A program made the translations under genes and the position numbers. The notes under the pieces were generated by a model. That model had not been told where the DNA came from and searched no databases. It worked only from the letters and a program-made list of their open reading frames with translations. A stretch of 64,000 nt of DNA. Origin: Nitrospira sp. (GTDB lineage: Bacteria; Nitrospirota; Nitrospiria; Nitrospirales; Nitrospiraceae). Positions 54,891-63,925 of the stretch are shown piece after piece. How positions within the stretch are numbered: position 1 is the first letter of the stretch; every line of letters starts with the position of its first letter. The stretch is taken from assembly GCA_036984305.1 (NCBI GenBank), contig BQWY01000001.1:1447501-1511500 (forward strand), read 5' to 3'.

Positions 54891-56660
54891 TCAGCAGAAC
54901 TGAATATTCGCACAGGACAGGACTTGCGTCTCCCGGCTCCCGTCTCGGAACACGGTCAGTCCCTTACAGCCCAACCGGTAGGCTAAGCGATAGGCGTCGG
55001 CCACGTCCTGCACGGTAGCCGTGTGCGGCATATTGATAGTCTTGGAGACGCCGCTGTCGCTATGTTTCTGAAATGCCGCTTGCATGCGGACGTGGTACTC
55101 GGGGGAGACGTCGTGGGCGGTGACAAATAGACGTCGAAGGTCGGCCGGGATCTGCCCAAGGTGCTGGATCGAGGCATTCGCGGCGACCTGGCGGAGCAAT
55201 TCGTCGCTGTAGATCCCCGCGGCCCGCGACCGACGGACGAACTCCGGGTGTACGGTTACCAAGTGAACGTCCTCCATAACCGTCCGGGCGAAACTGACAC
55301 CATAAAGTGGTTCAATGCCGGGTGAGCAATCGGCAATGATGCTGATCGTGCCGGTTGGTGCGATCGTCGTCACGGTGGCGTTCCGACGTCGGTGTCCCTG
55401 AGGCTTCAAACGAGAGCGATGGAAGTTCGGAAACGTCCCCCGCTCCTGAGCCAGGTTTTCGGAGGCCGCATAGGCCTGCATTTGTAGGAAGTGCATGAGC
55501 CCCTCGCCGATGCGTATCGCTTCGTCCGTGTCGTAGGGAACGTCCATTTGGAGCAGTAGATCGGCAAATCCCATCACACCGAGTCCGATTTTGCGATTCC
55601 GGCGCGTCAGCGCTTCAATTTGTGGAAGCGGGTAACGATTCATGTCGATGACGTCATCGAGAAACCGCACGGCGTCGGGGATGACGGAGGCGAGGCGGTC
55701 ATGGTCGAGCCCGCGGTGCCCTGGAGGGCCGGTGACGAACTTTGCGACGTTGATCGATCCCAGGACGCACGACTCATAGGGAAGGAGGGGCTGTTCCCCA
55801 CACGGGTTCGTGGACTCGATCGGCCCCAAGGACGGGGTAGGTTGCGCACGATTGACGGTATCCAGAAAGACGACACCCGGTTCGCCACTAAGCCACGCCG
55901 ATTCGACGAGATGCTCGAAGACCGACTGTGCCGGTACGCGTCGCACCGCTTTGCGTGTGTGCGGATTGATCAGCGGATAGAGACCGTTTCGCTCGACCGC
56001 GCGCATGAAGGCGTCCGTGACGCCGACGGAAATATTGAAGTTGGTCAACTCATGGGCGCGCCGCTTGGCCTCGATGAATTCGAGAATATCCGGATGATCG
56101 ACGCGCAGTATCCCCATATTGGCCCCACGGCGCGTCCCTCCCTGTTTGATGACGTCCGTCGAGGCGTTAAAAATGCGCATGAACGAAACGGGTCCGGACG
56201 CGATACCGTGGGTGGAGGCCACCACGTCGTCCTTCGGACGCAGGTGGGTGAAGGTGAAGCCGGTCCCGCCGCCAGATTGATGGATCAGCGCCTGGTGCTT
56301 GAGCGCGTCATAGATCGATTCGAGTGAATCTTCGACGGGTAGGACGAAGCATGCGGATAGCTGTTGCAACGGTGCCCCGGCATTCATGAGGGTCGGGGAG
56401 TTGGGCAGAAACTCGAGTGAGCGTAACAGCCGGGCGAAGCGTTCGGCGACCTCCACGTGGCGTCCACGCGCCCGATACCGACGCTCCGCCTGTGCGATGT
56501 TCGACGCGACACGGTGAAAGAGTAGGTCTGGCGTCTCGATATGGGCGCCGGCGGTGTTCCGTCGCAAATAGCGTCGCTGGAGCACCGTCAATGCGTTCTT
56601 GGACAGACGAGGAAACGGTGGTTGAGCAGGGGATCCCGATGTTCGACGGTGCATCACCAT
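54891..56660 (-). CDS. nrdJ: Adenosylcobalamin-dependent (class II) ribonucleotide reductase
   Basis: About 589 residues from the Met near 56660; other in-frame Mets to 56750 exist, and a TATAAT box just upstream hints at a short or absent leader. Features: FLPNSPTLMNAGAPLQQLSACFVLPVEDSLESIYD, SGGGTGFTFTHLRP, GTRRGANMGILRVDHPDI, ESTNPCGEQPLLPYESCVLGSINV (catalytic Cys with NPCGEQ), IAPTGTISIIADCSPGIEP. It makes deoxyribonucleotides using B12. The C-terminus is short, with two cysteines (SCANIQFC). Confidence 0.9.
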   Translation of the reverse strand: MVMHRRTSGSPAQPPFPRLSKNALTVLQRRYLRRNTAGAHIETPDLLFHRVASNIAQAERRYRARGRHVEVAERFARLLRSLEFLPNSPTLMNAGAPLQQLSACFVLPVEDSLESIYDALKHQALIHQSGGGTGFTFTHLRPKDDVVASTHGIASGPVSFMRIFNASTDVIKQGGTRRGANMGILRVDHPDILEFIEAKRRAHELTNFNISVGVTDAFMRAVERNGLYPLINPHTRKAVRRVPAQSVFEHLVESAWLSGEPGVVFLDTVNRAQPTPSLGPIESTNPCGEQPLLPYESCVLGSINVAKFVTGPPGHRGLDHDRLASVIPDAVRFLDDVIDMNRYPLPQIEALTRRNRKIGLGVMGFADLLLQMDVPYDTDEAIRIGEGLMHFLQMQAYAASENLAQERGTFPNFHRSRLKPQGHRRRNATVTTIAPTGTISIIADCSPGIEPLYGVSFARTVMEDVHLVTVHPEFVRRSRAAGIYSDELLRQVAANASIQHLGQIPADLRRLFVTAHDVSPEYHVRMQAAFQKHSDSGVSKTINMPHTATVQDVADAYRLAYRLGCKGLTVFRDGSRETQVLSCANIQFC

Positions 56661-56773
56661 ATTATAAGAGAACCCATGCGGCGAGACCATCTGGTATTGT
56701 TTTGTACGCGGAGACTTTCTGGCTTGCAACGAGCGGCATCGGTGAGGCATGATTCCTTTCCGCTAGCCTTTCC

Positions 56774-57187
56774 ATGAAGCATTTTCGGAAAGAATTGTCG
56801 TTCGAGACGTTCACTCGTCGCGCATATCTCAACATCACGCCGCAGGTTGCCGAGGCCGTGCGCCTCAGTGGAGTGCAAGAGGGGCTCGTGCTCGTGAACG
56901 CAATGCACATTACCGCCAGCGTCTACGTCAATGACGACGAGCCGGGACTCCTGCGGGATTATGATGAATTTTTGGAACGATTGGCCCCCCAGGTTGGGGT
57001 CTATCGGCACAACGAAACCGGAGAGGACAATGGCGACGCCCATATCAAGCGCCAGCTGATGGGGCGCGAGGTGGTCGTGGCGATTACCCAGGGCAAGCTG
57101 GATTTTGGGCCGTGGGAGCAGATTTTCTACGGTGAGTTCGATGGGCGTCGACGCAAGCGAGTACTCGTGAAGATTATAGGTGAGTGA
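56774..57187 (+). CDS. YjbQ family (UPF0047) protein
   Basis: 137 residues. Typical family sequence: [121 protein letters not shown]. Conserved His and Asp suggest a metal-dependent fold; family members are reported to have low thiamine-phosphate synthase activity. Divergent from the ribonucleotide reductase. Confidence 0.92.
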   Translation: MKHFRKELSFETFTRRAYLNITPQVAEAVRLSGVQEGLVLVNAMHITASVYVNDDEPGLLRDYDEFLERLAPQVGVYRHNETGEDNGDAHIKRQLMGREVVVAITQGKLDFGPWEQIFYGEFDGRRRKRVLVKIIGE

Positions 57188-57274
57188 GCGCTGCCCCGAA
57201 TCCTCGAGACGCTTGCCTCCCGTCAAATTCTTTGGCAACATCAGTTAAGCGAAGTCCTCACGTATCCGACCACC

Positions 57275-58291
57275 ATGTTTAATCTCAGCCGACCGGACCC
57301 GTTGACTCGCGATCTCATTCATTTGATCAATGCGCGGCGTCACGACCACGGCGACAACGGCGCGGCGGTCGAGACCCTCCAGGCGTTTCTGGATCAAGGG
57401 CGTGAGCAGGAACTGCTGATGGTCATGGCGGCTCTGGACGAGGAGATGGCCGAGTGGTTATTCGACCTCCTCGCGGAGGCCGCCTGTTCCGTTCTCGTGG
57501 ATCATCCTGACCCGGATGAAAAGCCCAACTATGCCGTGATGGGAGCATTGGCGTTACCCCTTCAAGCCAATCTAAACCTCCCTCTCGGGCTGAAGATTGA
57601 TCCGGTCACGACTGCGGATCTGCTGCACCGCCATTTGCGTGTCCCGCCCGGGACCGTGGTGACGGTGGAGCCGCGGTTGCTGACGGATGCGACGCTGGAT
57701 CTGTTGTCACTGCAATCCATTCACGATCATCTCTCTCTCCTGTCGGACTCGCAACGGCCGCAGCCGATTGCCGCGAGATTGCATCCACCGGTGGAGAATA
57801 CAGCCTTCCTACTGTTCGAGTTGATCGGAACCACTGAGCCGGGGCTCCCTGAGGACTTGGAAGAAGAGGACCGGCGAGGCTTGTTGCACGGCCTTGCCGA
57901 GCAATGCGCCGAATTGACACTGGCTCCGCAGATGCTCGAAGCGCCCGTGTATGCGGCCTATGCGATGTTCGATGCGCAAAATGCGGTCCGGCTCCACCGA
58001 CTTGCCGACGAAACGGCCGCCGTCTGGCGGGAATTGGACGCCGCTGTGCGTGGCCGAGCGATCGTCCATCTCCACACACAGTGTGGAAACGGTGTCTATA
58101 TGCCCGTATGGACCGACCTTTTGGATCCAGAACTGCCCGACGACCATGGGCCGATTTGGACCTCCCCGGATGTCTGGGTGTTCACTGCAGATCTGCCGAT
58201 CGAATGGCCCGGTGAAATGCTCACGAACCGTCTGTTGGCCGAAGGGTGCACAAAATTTGAAAACCACATTGTCGAGACACCTGAGAATTAA
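57275..58291 (+). CDS. Hypothetical protein, unrecognised
   Basis: 338 residues, all soluble. Helical N-terminal part (LINARRHDHGDNGAAVETLQAFLDQGREQELLMVMAALDEEMAEWLFDLLAEA) and mixed C-terminal part (AIVHLHTQCGNGVYMPVWTDLLDPELPDDHGPIWTSPDVWVFTADLPIEWPG). No signal peptide or catalytic motif was recognised. It lies between the YjbQ gene and a cysteine-rich-repeat gene, all on the plus strand. Confidence 0.7.
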   Translation: MFNLSRPDPLTRDLIHLINARRHDHGDNGAAVETLQAFLDQGREQELLMVMAALDEEMAEWLFDLLAEAACSVLVDHPDPDEKPNYAVMGALALPLQANLNLPLGLKIDPVTTADLLHRHLRVPPGTVVTVEPRLLTDATLDLLSLQSIHDHLSLLSDSQRPQPIAARLHPPVENTAFLLFELIGTTEPGLPEDLEEEDRRGLLHGLAEQCAELTLAPQMLEAPVYAAYAMFDAQNAVRLHRLADETAAVWRELDAAVRGRAIVHLHTQCGNGVYMPVWTDLLDPELPDDHGPIWTSPDVWVFTADLPIEWPGEMLTNRLLAEGCTKFENHIVETPEN

Positions 58292-58333
58292 CCGCTCGCA
58301 CCACCGTATGCGCCCCCAAAGGTAGGCTGCGCT

Positions 58334-58981
58334 GTGAAGCGTTTAGGACCATCTCATCGTACAGAATCGGGCCGGTCGTTGGCCGCCTTGCTCGTCACGC
58401 TGGTCGCGCTCGCCTCAGTATGGGCCGTCGTCTGGCTCAACGTGCCAAGGGTTATGACTCAGCCACCACCGCGACCCTCGCCTCCCGCGGCGTCTGAAGA
58501 CATCTCGACGCTGATCCCGCCCTCGTTGCTCAAATCGTCGAGTGGGACCGCGCCTTCTCCTCCGCCCGCGGTGTCCGAAGGCCACGCTATCGATCAAGGC
58601 ACAAGTGAGCCAGCAGGAGATAGAGCCCAACTGGATCCCCCGCTAGCTCGAGCAGAGCCTGGGCTTACTCCTGCACTCAACTGTCGAGAGGAAGCACGCA
58701 AGCTCTGCGGAGAAGCGGAGCCCGGGAGCGGACGGTTCCGCGATTGCATGCGTCAGCATCGTGAGCTGATGCCGGTTGCATGTCAGCATAATGGGGAGGA
58801 CACCGTTGCGGGGCGGCGCCTGGGCGCCCGCGCCATCTTGACGGCTTGTCAGGCGGACTTGCGCCGCTGGTGTCCGAGTAGCCCGCTGAAGGGGGCTCCG
58901 ATCATTCGCTGCCTGCGCGAGCACGCTTCGTCATTGTCAGCGGAGTGCAACGAGATTTTGGTAGAGGAACGCGTGTTATAG
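58334..58981 (+). CDS. Cysteine-rich-repeat (GLG1-like) membrane-anchored protein
   Basis: 215 residues from a GTG start after AAAGGTAGG. An N-terminal membrane helix (SLAALLVTLVALASVWAVVWLNV) is followed by a Pro/Ser-rich linker and two cysteine-rich repeats: LNCREEARKLCGEAEPGSGRFRDCMRQHRELMPVACQHN and ILTACQADLRRWCPSSPLKGAPIIRCLREHASSLSAEC. This is the Golgi GLG1-type repeat also seen in bacteria. Function unknown; likely periplasmic. Confidence 0.85.
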   Translation: MKRLGPSHRTESGRSLAALLVTLVALASVWAVVWLNVPRVMTQPPPRPSPPAASEDISTLIPPSLLKSSSGTAPSPPPAVSEGHAIDQGTSEPAGDRAQLDPPLARAEPGLTPALNCREEARKLCGEAEPGSGRFRDCMRQHRELMPVACQHNGEDTVAGRRLGARAILTACQADLRRWCPSSPLKGAPIIRCLREHASSLSAECNEILVEERVL

Positions 58982-59057
58982 GATGCGGCTGGCGGCAATG
59001 GAGCCACGAAGCCAACACCCGGCAGAGTGGGAGATGGTGATTCGGTCCAACGAATGG

Positions 59058-59771
59058 TCAGGCCGCTTTCTTCTCCGTCTTGAATGAAACACGGAATATG
59101 ATACCGGCCACCTCGATTCGGTCCCCTTCTTCCAACTGCAATGGCTCCTTGACTGGCTGGTCGTTGATTTTAATTTTCCTGCCCGAACCTGCGGGGGTGA
59201 AGACATAGCCGGTCCCGCGACGGGCAATCAGAGCAGCCACTTTCGGTGTAAACCATCCGGTCAGTCGAATCGCAGCATCTTCCTTCGATCCGATCACGGT
59301 GACTTGCTCCGTCAACTCGTAGCGGTCCTGCGCCGTTCCGCCGGATAACACGTGGACCGTGGCGTAGGGTATAGGCTTCTTCGGAGCAGCCTGACCACCT
59401 TGGCCCGTAAACGCTATGGTCTGATCGAGGTCCGTTGCAGCGGTCGTGCGGGAGGCTTCGGTAGCGACCTCGCCTCGGTAGACCAATCGGAAGGGGCCTA
59501 TCGCGATGACGTCGGCATCCTGCAATTGGCGTCGGTCTGTCCGTTGTCCGTTGACGTGCGTGCCGTTCGTGCTCTTGCAATCTTCTATGAAATAGGCAGC
59601 CTGGATCCTGGCGATACGAGCGTGATGGCCGGAAACGGTCGGGTCGTCCAGGACGAGGTCATTGTCGGACTTTCTCCCGATGGTCAATCCGTCTTCGGTC
59701 AGGCCATGCTCCTCGCAAGTCCCATCCTTTCCACGAACCAGTAATCGCGGTGTGCTCCTCGTATCCGACAT
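59058..59771 (-). CDS. Double FHA-domain protein
   Basis: 237 residues from the ATG at 59771 after AAGGAGG. The first FHA domain shows GLTIGRKSDNDLVLDDPTVSGHHARI and CKSTNGTHVNGQR; the second, weaker, begins near TVIGSKEDAAIRLTGWFTPKVAALI and ends NDQPVKEPLQLEEGDRIEVAGIIFRV. FHA domains bind phosphothreonine peptides. The upstream gene on the same strand, ending about 120 bases away, is a Ser/Thr kinase, so the two probably form a kinase-reader pair. Confidence 0.9.
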   Translation of the reverse strand: MSDTRSTPRLLVRGKDGTCEEHGLTEDGLTIGRKSDNDLVLDDPTVSGHHARIARIQAAYFIEDCKSTNGTHVNGQRTDRRQLQDADVIAIGPFRLVYRGEVATEASRTTAATDLDQTIAFTGQGGQAAPKKPIPYATVHVLSGGTAQDRYELTEQVTVIGSKEDAAIRLTGWFTPKVAALIARRGTGYVFTPAGSGRKIKINDQPVKEPLQLEEGDRIEVAGIIFRVSFKTEKKAA

Positions 59772-59894
59772 CACCATCCTCCTTGTTGGGGCGAGCCCCA
59801 GCCATGATACCGGAGTAGACGCAGATACCACCGCTTCCACCACCGGCTTGAGCCTGATCCATCGTCTGTGATGAGCAACGCGGGGCGCATCGGA

Positions 59895-61322
59895 TCACGC
59901 AGCTGCGGCCTGCAGCGACACACGTAGGGCTTGCGCGAAGTCGCCGGCCCTGGCGTATCGATGGGCAGGCTCCTTTTTTAACGCTTGATCGATGGCCTGG
60001 ATCAGTCCAGGTGGAACATCCGATCGATAGGTCGAGATCGGTGGATGGGGCTCCTTGCAGATTTGAAACAGAAGGGAGACGACGTCCTCCCCCTGAAAGG
60101 GGCGCCGTCCAGCGACCAATTCGTAGAGGACGATGCCGAGCGAGAAGACATCGGCACGGCCGTCGACCTTCTTCCCGGACGCTTGTTCCGGCGACATGTA
60201 CGAAGGGGTGCCCAGAATGACGTTGGTATGGGTCTTCGTGGAACTCGCCATCTTGGCAATCCCGAAGTCGGTCACCTTGATGCGGTGATCCTGAGTGAGC
60301 ATGATATTCGCCGGTTTAATGTCCCGGTGAACGATACCCTGACGGTGCGCATAATCCAGAGCATCTGCCACCGTGAGGACGAGATTGACTGCCTGTGAGA
60401 GCGGCAGCAACTTTCCCGGCTGACATACGCTTTTGAGCGTGACGCCTTCCAAAAATTCCATCGCGATATAGCCGAGACCGTCTTGTTCGCCGGCATCGTA
60501 GATCGTGACGATATTGGGGTGCGACAGTCGACCGGCAGACTCCGCCTCACGAAAAAAACTCTTTTTGATCTCTCTGTCGGCTTCCTCGTCATCACCCGTA
60601 TCGAGCGGCACGGTCTTGATCGCGACGAATCGCTGAATGGTTGGGTCCTTCCCGAGGTAGACCACGCCCATCGATCCATGGCCGATCTCTTTCAAGATCT
60701 TATAGCGGCCAAGTGTGTTGCCGACGACTTCCTCGCCGACTGCCGTGGAGACCTGGACTTTGACCGTGCCCTGTAGCGCGGGTGGCGACGAGGACTCGTC
60801 TGCACCTGCTGGGCCGAGAGGTTCGCGGACGGCTACGGTTCGTTTTGGAGCCGGTAAGCTATGCCTCTCTAGGAGACGTGAGAGAGCCGGGAGGTTCTGA
60901 AGCCATGCCACGGTGATCCAAAGTCCGGTTCCGATCAGTCCCCCGAGCAATGCCCATTGGCCGTACCGGTGCATGTCCACGCTCACGTGGGGGATAAGGA
61001 GATCGCCGACTCTCCGGCCGATGAATACGCCGAGAGCCAGTGCCGCCACTGGCCGCAGGACCGCTCGGCCAAACGTGCCAGCACCGCCGTCATCGGGAAA
61101 CTGATTGGCCAGACGATGTACGACCCAGAAGACCAGCACGAGGTTGAGCAGATTGGTCAATAGGTGAATCGCGACGGTCGCCGGCAGACCCGAGGAACCA
61201 AACTCGATCCCTTGCAATTGCGATCGAGTGCTGATGAACGGTCCCGCGACTAGGGTGCCGACGATAGCCAAACTGTAGGGAGTGAGCCACGCCCACCCTT
61301 GAGGCGACGATTGGGATTGCAT
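59895..61322 (-). CDS. Membrane-anchored serine/threonine protein kinase
   Basis: 475 residues. Residues about 12-145 hold four predicted membrane helices (LTPYSLAIVGTLVAGPFI, LLTNLLNLVLVFWVVHRLA, RPVAALALGVFIGRRVGDLLI, ALLGGLIGTGLWITVAWL). The Hanks-type kinase occupies about 205-470: P-loop IGHGSMGVVYLG, Lys in FVAIKTVP, catalytic loop YAHRQGIVHRDIKPANIML, DFG in VTDFGIAKM, APE-like PSYMSPEQ. Most bacterial PknB-type kinases have a C-terminal membrane anchor, so N-terminal placement is unusual. Upstream partner of the FHA protein. Confidence 0.92.
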   Translation of the reverse strand: MQSQSSPQGWAWLTPYSLAIVGTLVAGPFISTRSQLQGIEFGSSGLPATVAIHLLTNLLNLVLVFWVVHRLANQFPDDGGAGTFGRAVLRPVAALALGVFIGRRVGDLLIPHVSVDMHRYGQWALLGGLIGTGLWITVAWLQNLPALSRLLERHSLPAPKRTVAVREPLGPAGADESSSPPALQGTVKVQVSTAVGEEVVGNTLGRYKILKEIGHGSMGVVYLGKDPTIQRFVAIKTVPLDTGDDEEADREIKKSFFREAESAGRLSHPNIVTIYDAGEQDGLGYIAMEFLEGVTLKSVCQPGKLLPLSQAVNLVLTVADALDYAHRQGIVHRDIKPANIMLTQDHRIKVTDFGIAKMASSTKTHTNVILGTPSYMSPEQASGKKVDGRADVFSLGIVLYELVAGRRPFQGEDVVSLLFQICKEPHPPISTYRSDVPPGLIQAIDQALKKEPAHRYARAGDFAQALRVSLQAAAA

Positions 61323-61633
61323 CGAAGTCAGCTCCAGTCTAGCTGACGCCGAAGAGCTGTCAACGAATTGACTCTTTTTGTGCTCGGTGTCGGGCAGACG
61401 TGGATTCTCCCGGCGAATCGTTCGCCAAGCTTGTACTCAGGCCAGGTTGGAAGCGGGGGATGCTGACTTGATGGACGTCGCCGCGCAGTTGCTATTTCGT
61501 TCCGCGGTGGGCTGACTGTCAGCGGCAGAGTGTTCCATGATCAGTCAGGACGAAAGGATGGCGCGTATCACGCATCGAAACCGGATACCCCGGTCACCAT
61601 GTCGATACAAATGGAACGAGCGGCTTTACGACT
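61323..61633. other. Intergenic stretch with no recognised feature
   Basis: Lies between the kinase start and the exported protein gene. No convincing ORF, RNA or repeat was seen. Confidence 0.4.
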
Positions 61634-62065
61634 TTACGGAAGCAGCTGGTTCGGATGAATCCAGGGGGAGGGCTGCAACAGTGGTCGAGTCGCTTCCGTC
61701 GGGTGCAGCGCCGGGTGCGGGTCGGACTTCAGGATTGGAAATGGTACGAAGTCCAACGATGCGGTGTCGGATTCCAATGGAATCCGATGACCAAATGTGA
61801 GGTTGCCGTTCGGCAACGTAATCGGGTCATCGAACCGTGCGGCGCCCCGGGGCAGGATGGGAGTATGGATCCCGTGCGCGTTCGAATAGATTTGGACGTT
61901 GTTACCTAAATCGGACAGATGGCCTTGAAGGCCATCCCGGCTCCTAAAGGGCCCACTCTCGGCATGCACGATCGAGCCGATGGCAAGGATGATGATGAGC
62001 CCGCCGCAAATGGATGCGGTGCCTGTGGCCTGTCTACGGTACTGGTCTGAGGGAGCCATCACCAT
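61634..62065 (-). CDS. Exported hypothetical protein
   Basis: 143 residues, ATG at 62065. A signal peptide (ASICGGLIIILAIGSIVHAES) is followed by a Pro- and His-rich mature part (PFRSRDGLQGHLSDLGNNVQIYSNAHGIHTPILPRG) with no cysteines and no known motif. The signal peptide supports a real gene; no family was recognised. It is on the same strand as the kinase. Confidence 0.5.
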   Translation of the reverse strand: MVMAPSDQYRRQATGTASICGGLIIILAIGSIVHAESGPFRSRDGLQGHLSDLGNNVQIYSNAHGIHTPILPRGAARFDDPITLPNGNLTFGHRIPLESDTASLDFVPFPILKSDPHPALHPTEATRPLLQPSPWIHPNQLLP

Positions 62066-62118
62066 CGACTAATAGAAGATCTAACTGGGGCAAAGAGTTA
62101 TTCTGCGAACAGAACCAA

Positions 62119-62973
62119 TTAGGAAAGTGCTGCCGCCTGAAGGGGGCCCAGCAGCTCTAATGGGATTGTGAGATCGCCCCGGCCCACCCCCACATTGATG
62201 TCGGGTTTCGCAGTCCCATGGAAGTCGCTGCCTCCTGTGGGCTGCAGCCCGACCTGCCGGGCAAGGGCCAGATACTCGCCTGTTTGTTTTGCCGTATGGG
62301 TGCTGTAGTAAACCTCAATTCCGCCAAGCCCGGCAGTTTTCAGTTCACGGCACAAGTCTACCAGCTCTTGTCCGGAAACCGGCGCCCAGGTTGGATGCGC
62401 CAATACCGGCACTCCTCCTGCCTCGCGTATCCATTGGATTGCTGTCCCAGGATCGGGTAACTCGCGTGCCACATAGGCGGGCTTTCCGTTGGCCAGATAA
62501 CGGTCAAAGGCTTCCTTCGTGGTCCTCACGTATCCTTTCTGCAGCATCACACGCGCTATGTGTGGACGTCCCACAGCATCGGTTTCCGACAGTTTGATCA
62601 CTTCGTCGTAGGTGAGTTCAAGCCCCAGGTCATTGAGTTTTTTAACGATCTGAGGGTTCCGTGCATGCCGGCTTGCACGCAACCGAGCCAAACGGTCGTT
62701 CAGAACAGGATCCTGCCAGTCGAAGAAATAACCTAGGATATGCAGCTCCGAGTCGCGATAGTGGGAACTGATCTCGACCCCGGGAACGACGTCTATCCCT
62801 AATTCGACTCCTGCTTCGAAAGCCTCGGGAATGGCGGCGGTGATGTCGTGGTCCGTAATGGCCAGCGCCTTCACACCGGCTCTGTGGGCCAACGCACACA
62901 CCTCGCGCGTGGAGAGGCTTCCATCCGAATGGGTCGTATGAAGATGAAGATCGAGGCGCTGCGCTTGAGGCAT
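62119..62973 (-). CDS. PHP-domain phosphoesterase
   Basis: 284 residues from the ATG at 62973 (MPQAQRLDLHLHTTHSDGSLS). PHP motifs: DLHLHTTHSDGSLS (His metal ligands), ALAITDHDITAA, GVEISS, LHILGYFFDW, PVLAHPTW and GGSDFHGT. Similar to TrpH/5'-3' exoribonuclease (RNase AM) and nucleoside 3',5'-bisphosphate phosphatases. The upstream frame to 63324 lies over the fusion gene and is excluded. Starts 16 bases after the FolB-methyltransferase stop. Confidence 0.9.
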   Translation of the reverse strand: MPQAQRLDLHLHTTHSDGSLSTREVCALAHRAGVKALAITDHDITAAIPEAFEAGVELGIDVVPGVEISSHYRDSELHILGYFFDWQDPVLNDRLARLRASRHARNPQIVKKLNDLGLELTYDEVIKLSETDAVGRPHIARVMLQKGYVRTTKEAFDRYLANGKPAYVARELPDPGTAIQWIREAGGVPVLAHPTWAPVSGQELVDLCRELKTAGLGGIEVYYSTHTAKQTGEYLALARQVGLQPTGGSDFHGTAKPDINVGVGRGDLTIPLELLGPLQAAALS

Positions 62974-62989
62974 GACATGAGGTGCCGGG

Positions 62990-63925
62990 CTATCCCGCCG
63001 GCGACTCCTTTTTGGCGAGCAGCTGCGCGGTACATAGCGGAGTCGCGCCATCGCTGCCCTGATGCTCACCTTCATCATAGAACATGACGTGAAGCGGCGA
63101 CAAGAGCCGCAGCAGTTCATTCGGTTCCAGGCAGAACTCCCGCCGCTTGGGATGCTGATGTTTGAGGTGATTGGCGACGGTGAAGGTTTCGTAGACGAGG
63201 ATTCCGCCCGGTTTGAGAGCCTGAATGAACCGAGGAAAGAGCGGGCGGTAGAGATAGAAAAAGACCATGATGACTTCGTATTGTGCGGTACCCAGATCGG
63301 GAATGTGAGCGGGATCGGTTTCAAGGTCGATCGTGCGCGTAGAGAGCGTCGACGACAGGCTTCGCGCCTGCGCCATCGAGTTGAGGGCGATCAGGGCCTG
63401 CTCGTCGCGATCGATACAGTCCACCTGAAAGCCGTTTGCGGCCAGGTACATGGCATTGCGGCCGGCGCCGCTGGCCACGTCGAGGGCGCGACCTCTCGGC
63501 AAGCGGTACAACTGTTCGACGAGAAAGCGTGCGGGTAAGGGGTCGTGCTGCTGCATCATATGCGTATGCCTCGTGCGTTTGATCTGGATGCCGACGGAGC
63601 CCTGCACGGACTTCACAGGCGGATTGAGCTTCCGTACCCACACGTAAGCGGCCTCCACCGGAAACTCGAGAAAAAGAGTCGCGAGCAACCGCTCGGCCAA
63701 CGTTTCCAGCAGCTTGTCCTGCTGCCGGCCTGCGGCCTGAATCAGTCGTTCGGCCACCTTGGCATAGTCGATCGTATCGCGCAAGTTGTCGGTCACACCG
63801 GCCTGCTCGGCAGGGCATTCCAATTCAACATCGACGCCAATCAACTGCGGCACGCGGCGTTCTTCCGGCGTCACGCCGATACACGCATGAAATTCCAGTC
63901 GCTCGATGACGATTCGTCCGGGCAT
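62990..63925 (-). CDS. folB: Dihydroneopterin aldolase-methyltransferase fusion protein
   Basis: 311 residues in one uninterrupted frame. Residues about 1-118 match dihydroneopterin aldolase FolB: IVIERLEFHACIGVTPEERRVPQ, GVTDNLRDTIDYAKVAERL, LLETLAERLLATLF, VRKLNPPVKSVQGSVGIQI. From about residue 123 comes a class I methyltransferase (PARFLVEQLYRLPRGRALDVASGAGRNAMYLAANGFQVDCIDRD, GGILVYETFTVANH), like TehB-type enzymes. No stop separates them, though a MetMet (HTHMMQQHDP) sits at the junction and could allow internal initiation. The first part works in folate synthesis; the methyltransferase target is unknown. Confidence 0.88.
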   Translation of the reverse strand: MPGRIVIERLEFHACIGVTPEERRVPQLIGVDVELECPAEQAGVTDNLRDTIDYAKVAERLIQAAGRQQDKLLETLAERLLATLFLEFPVEAAYVWVRKLNPPVKSVQGSVGIQIKRTRHTHMMQQHDPLPARFLVEQLYRLPRGRALDVASGAGRNAMYLAANGFQVDCIDRDEQALIALNSMAQARSLSSTLSTRTIDLETDPAHIPDLGTAQYEVIMVFFYLYRPLFPRFIQALKPGGILVYETFTVANHLKHQHPKRREFCLEPNELLRLLSPLHVMFYDEGEHQGSDGATPLCTAQLLAKKESPAG

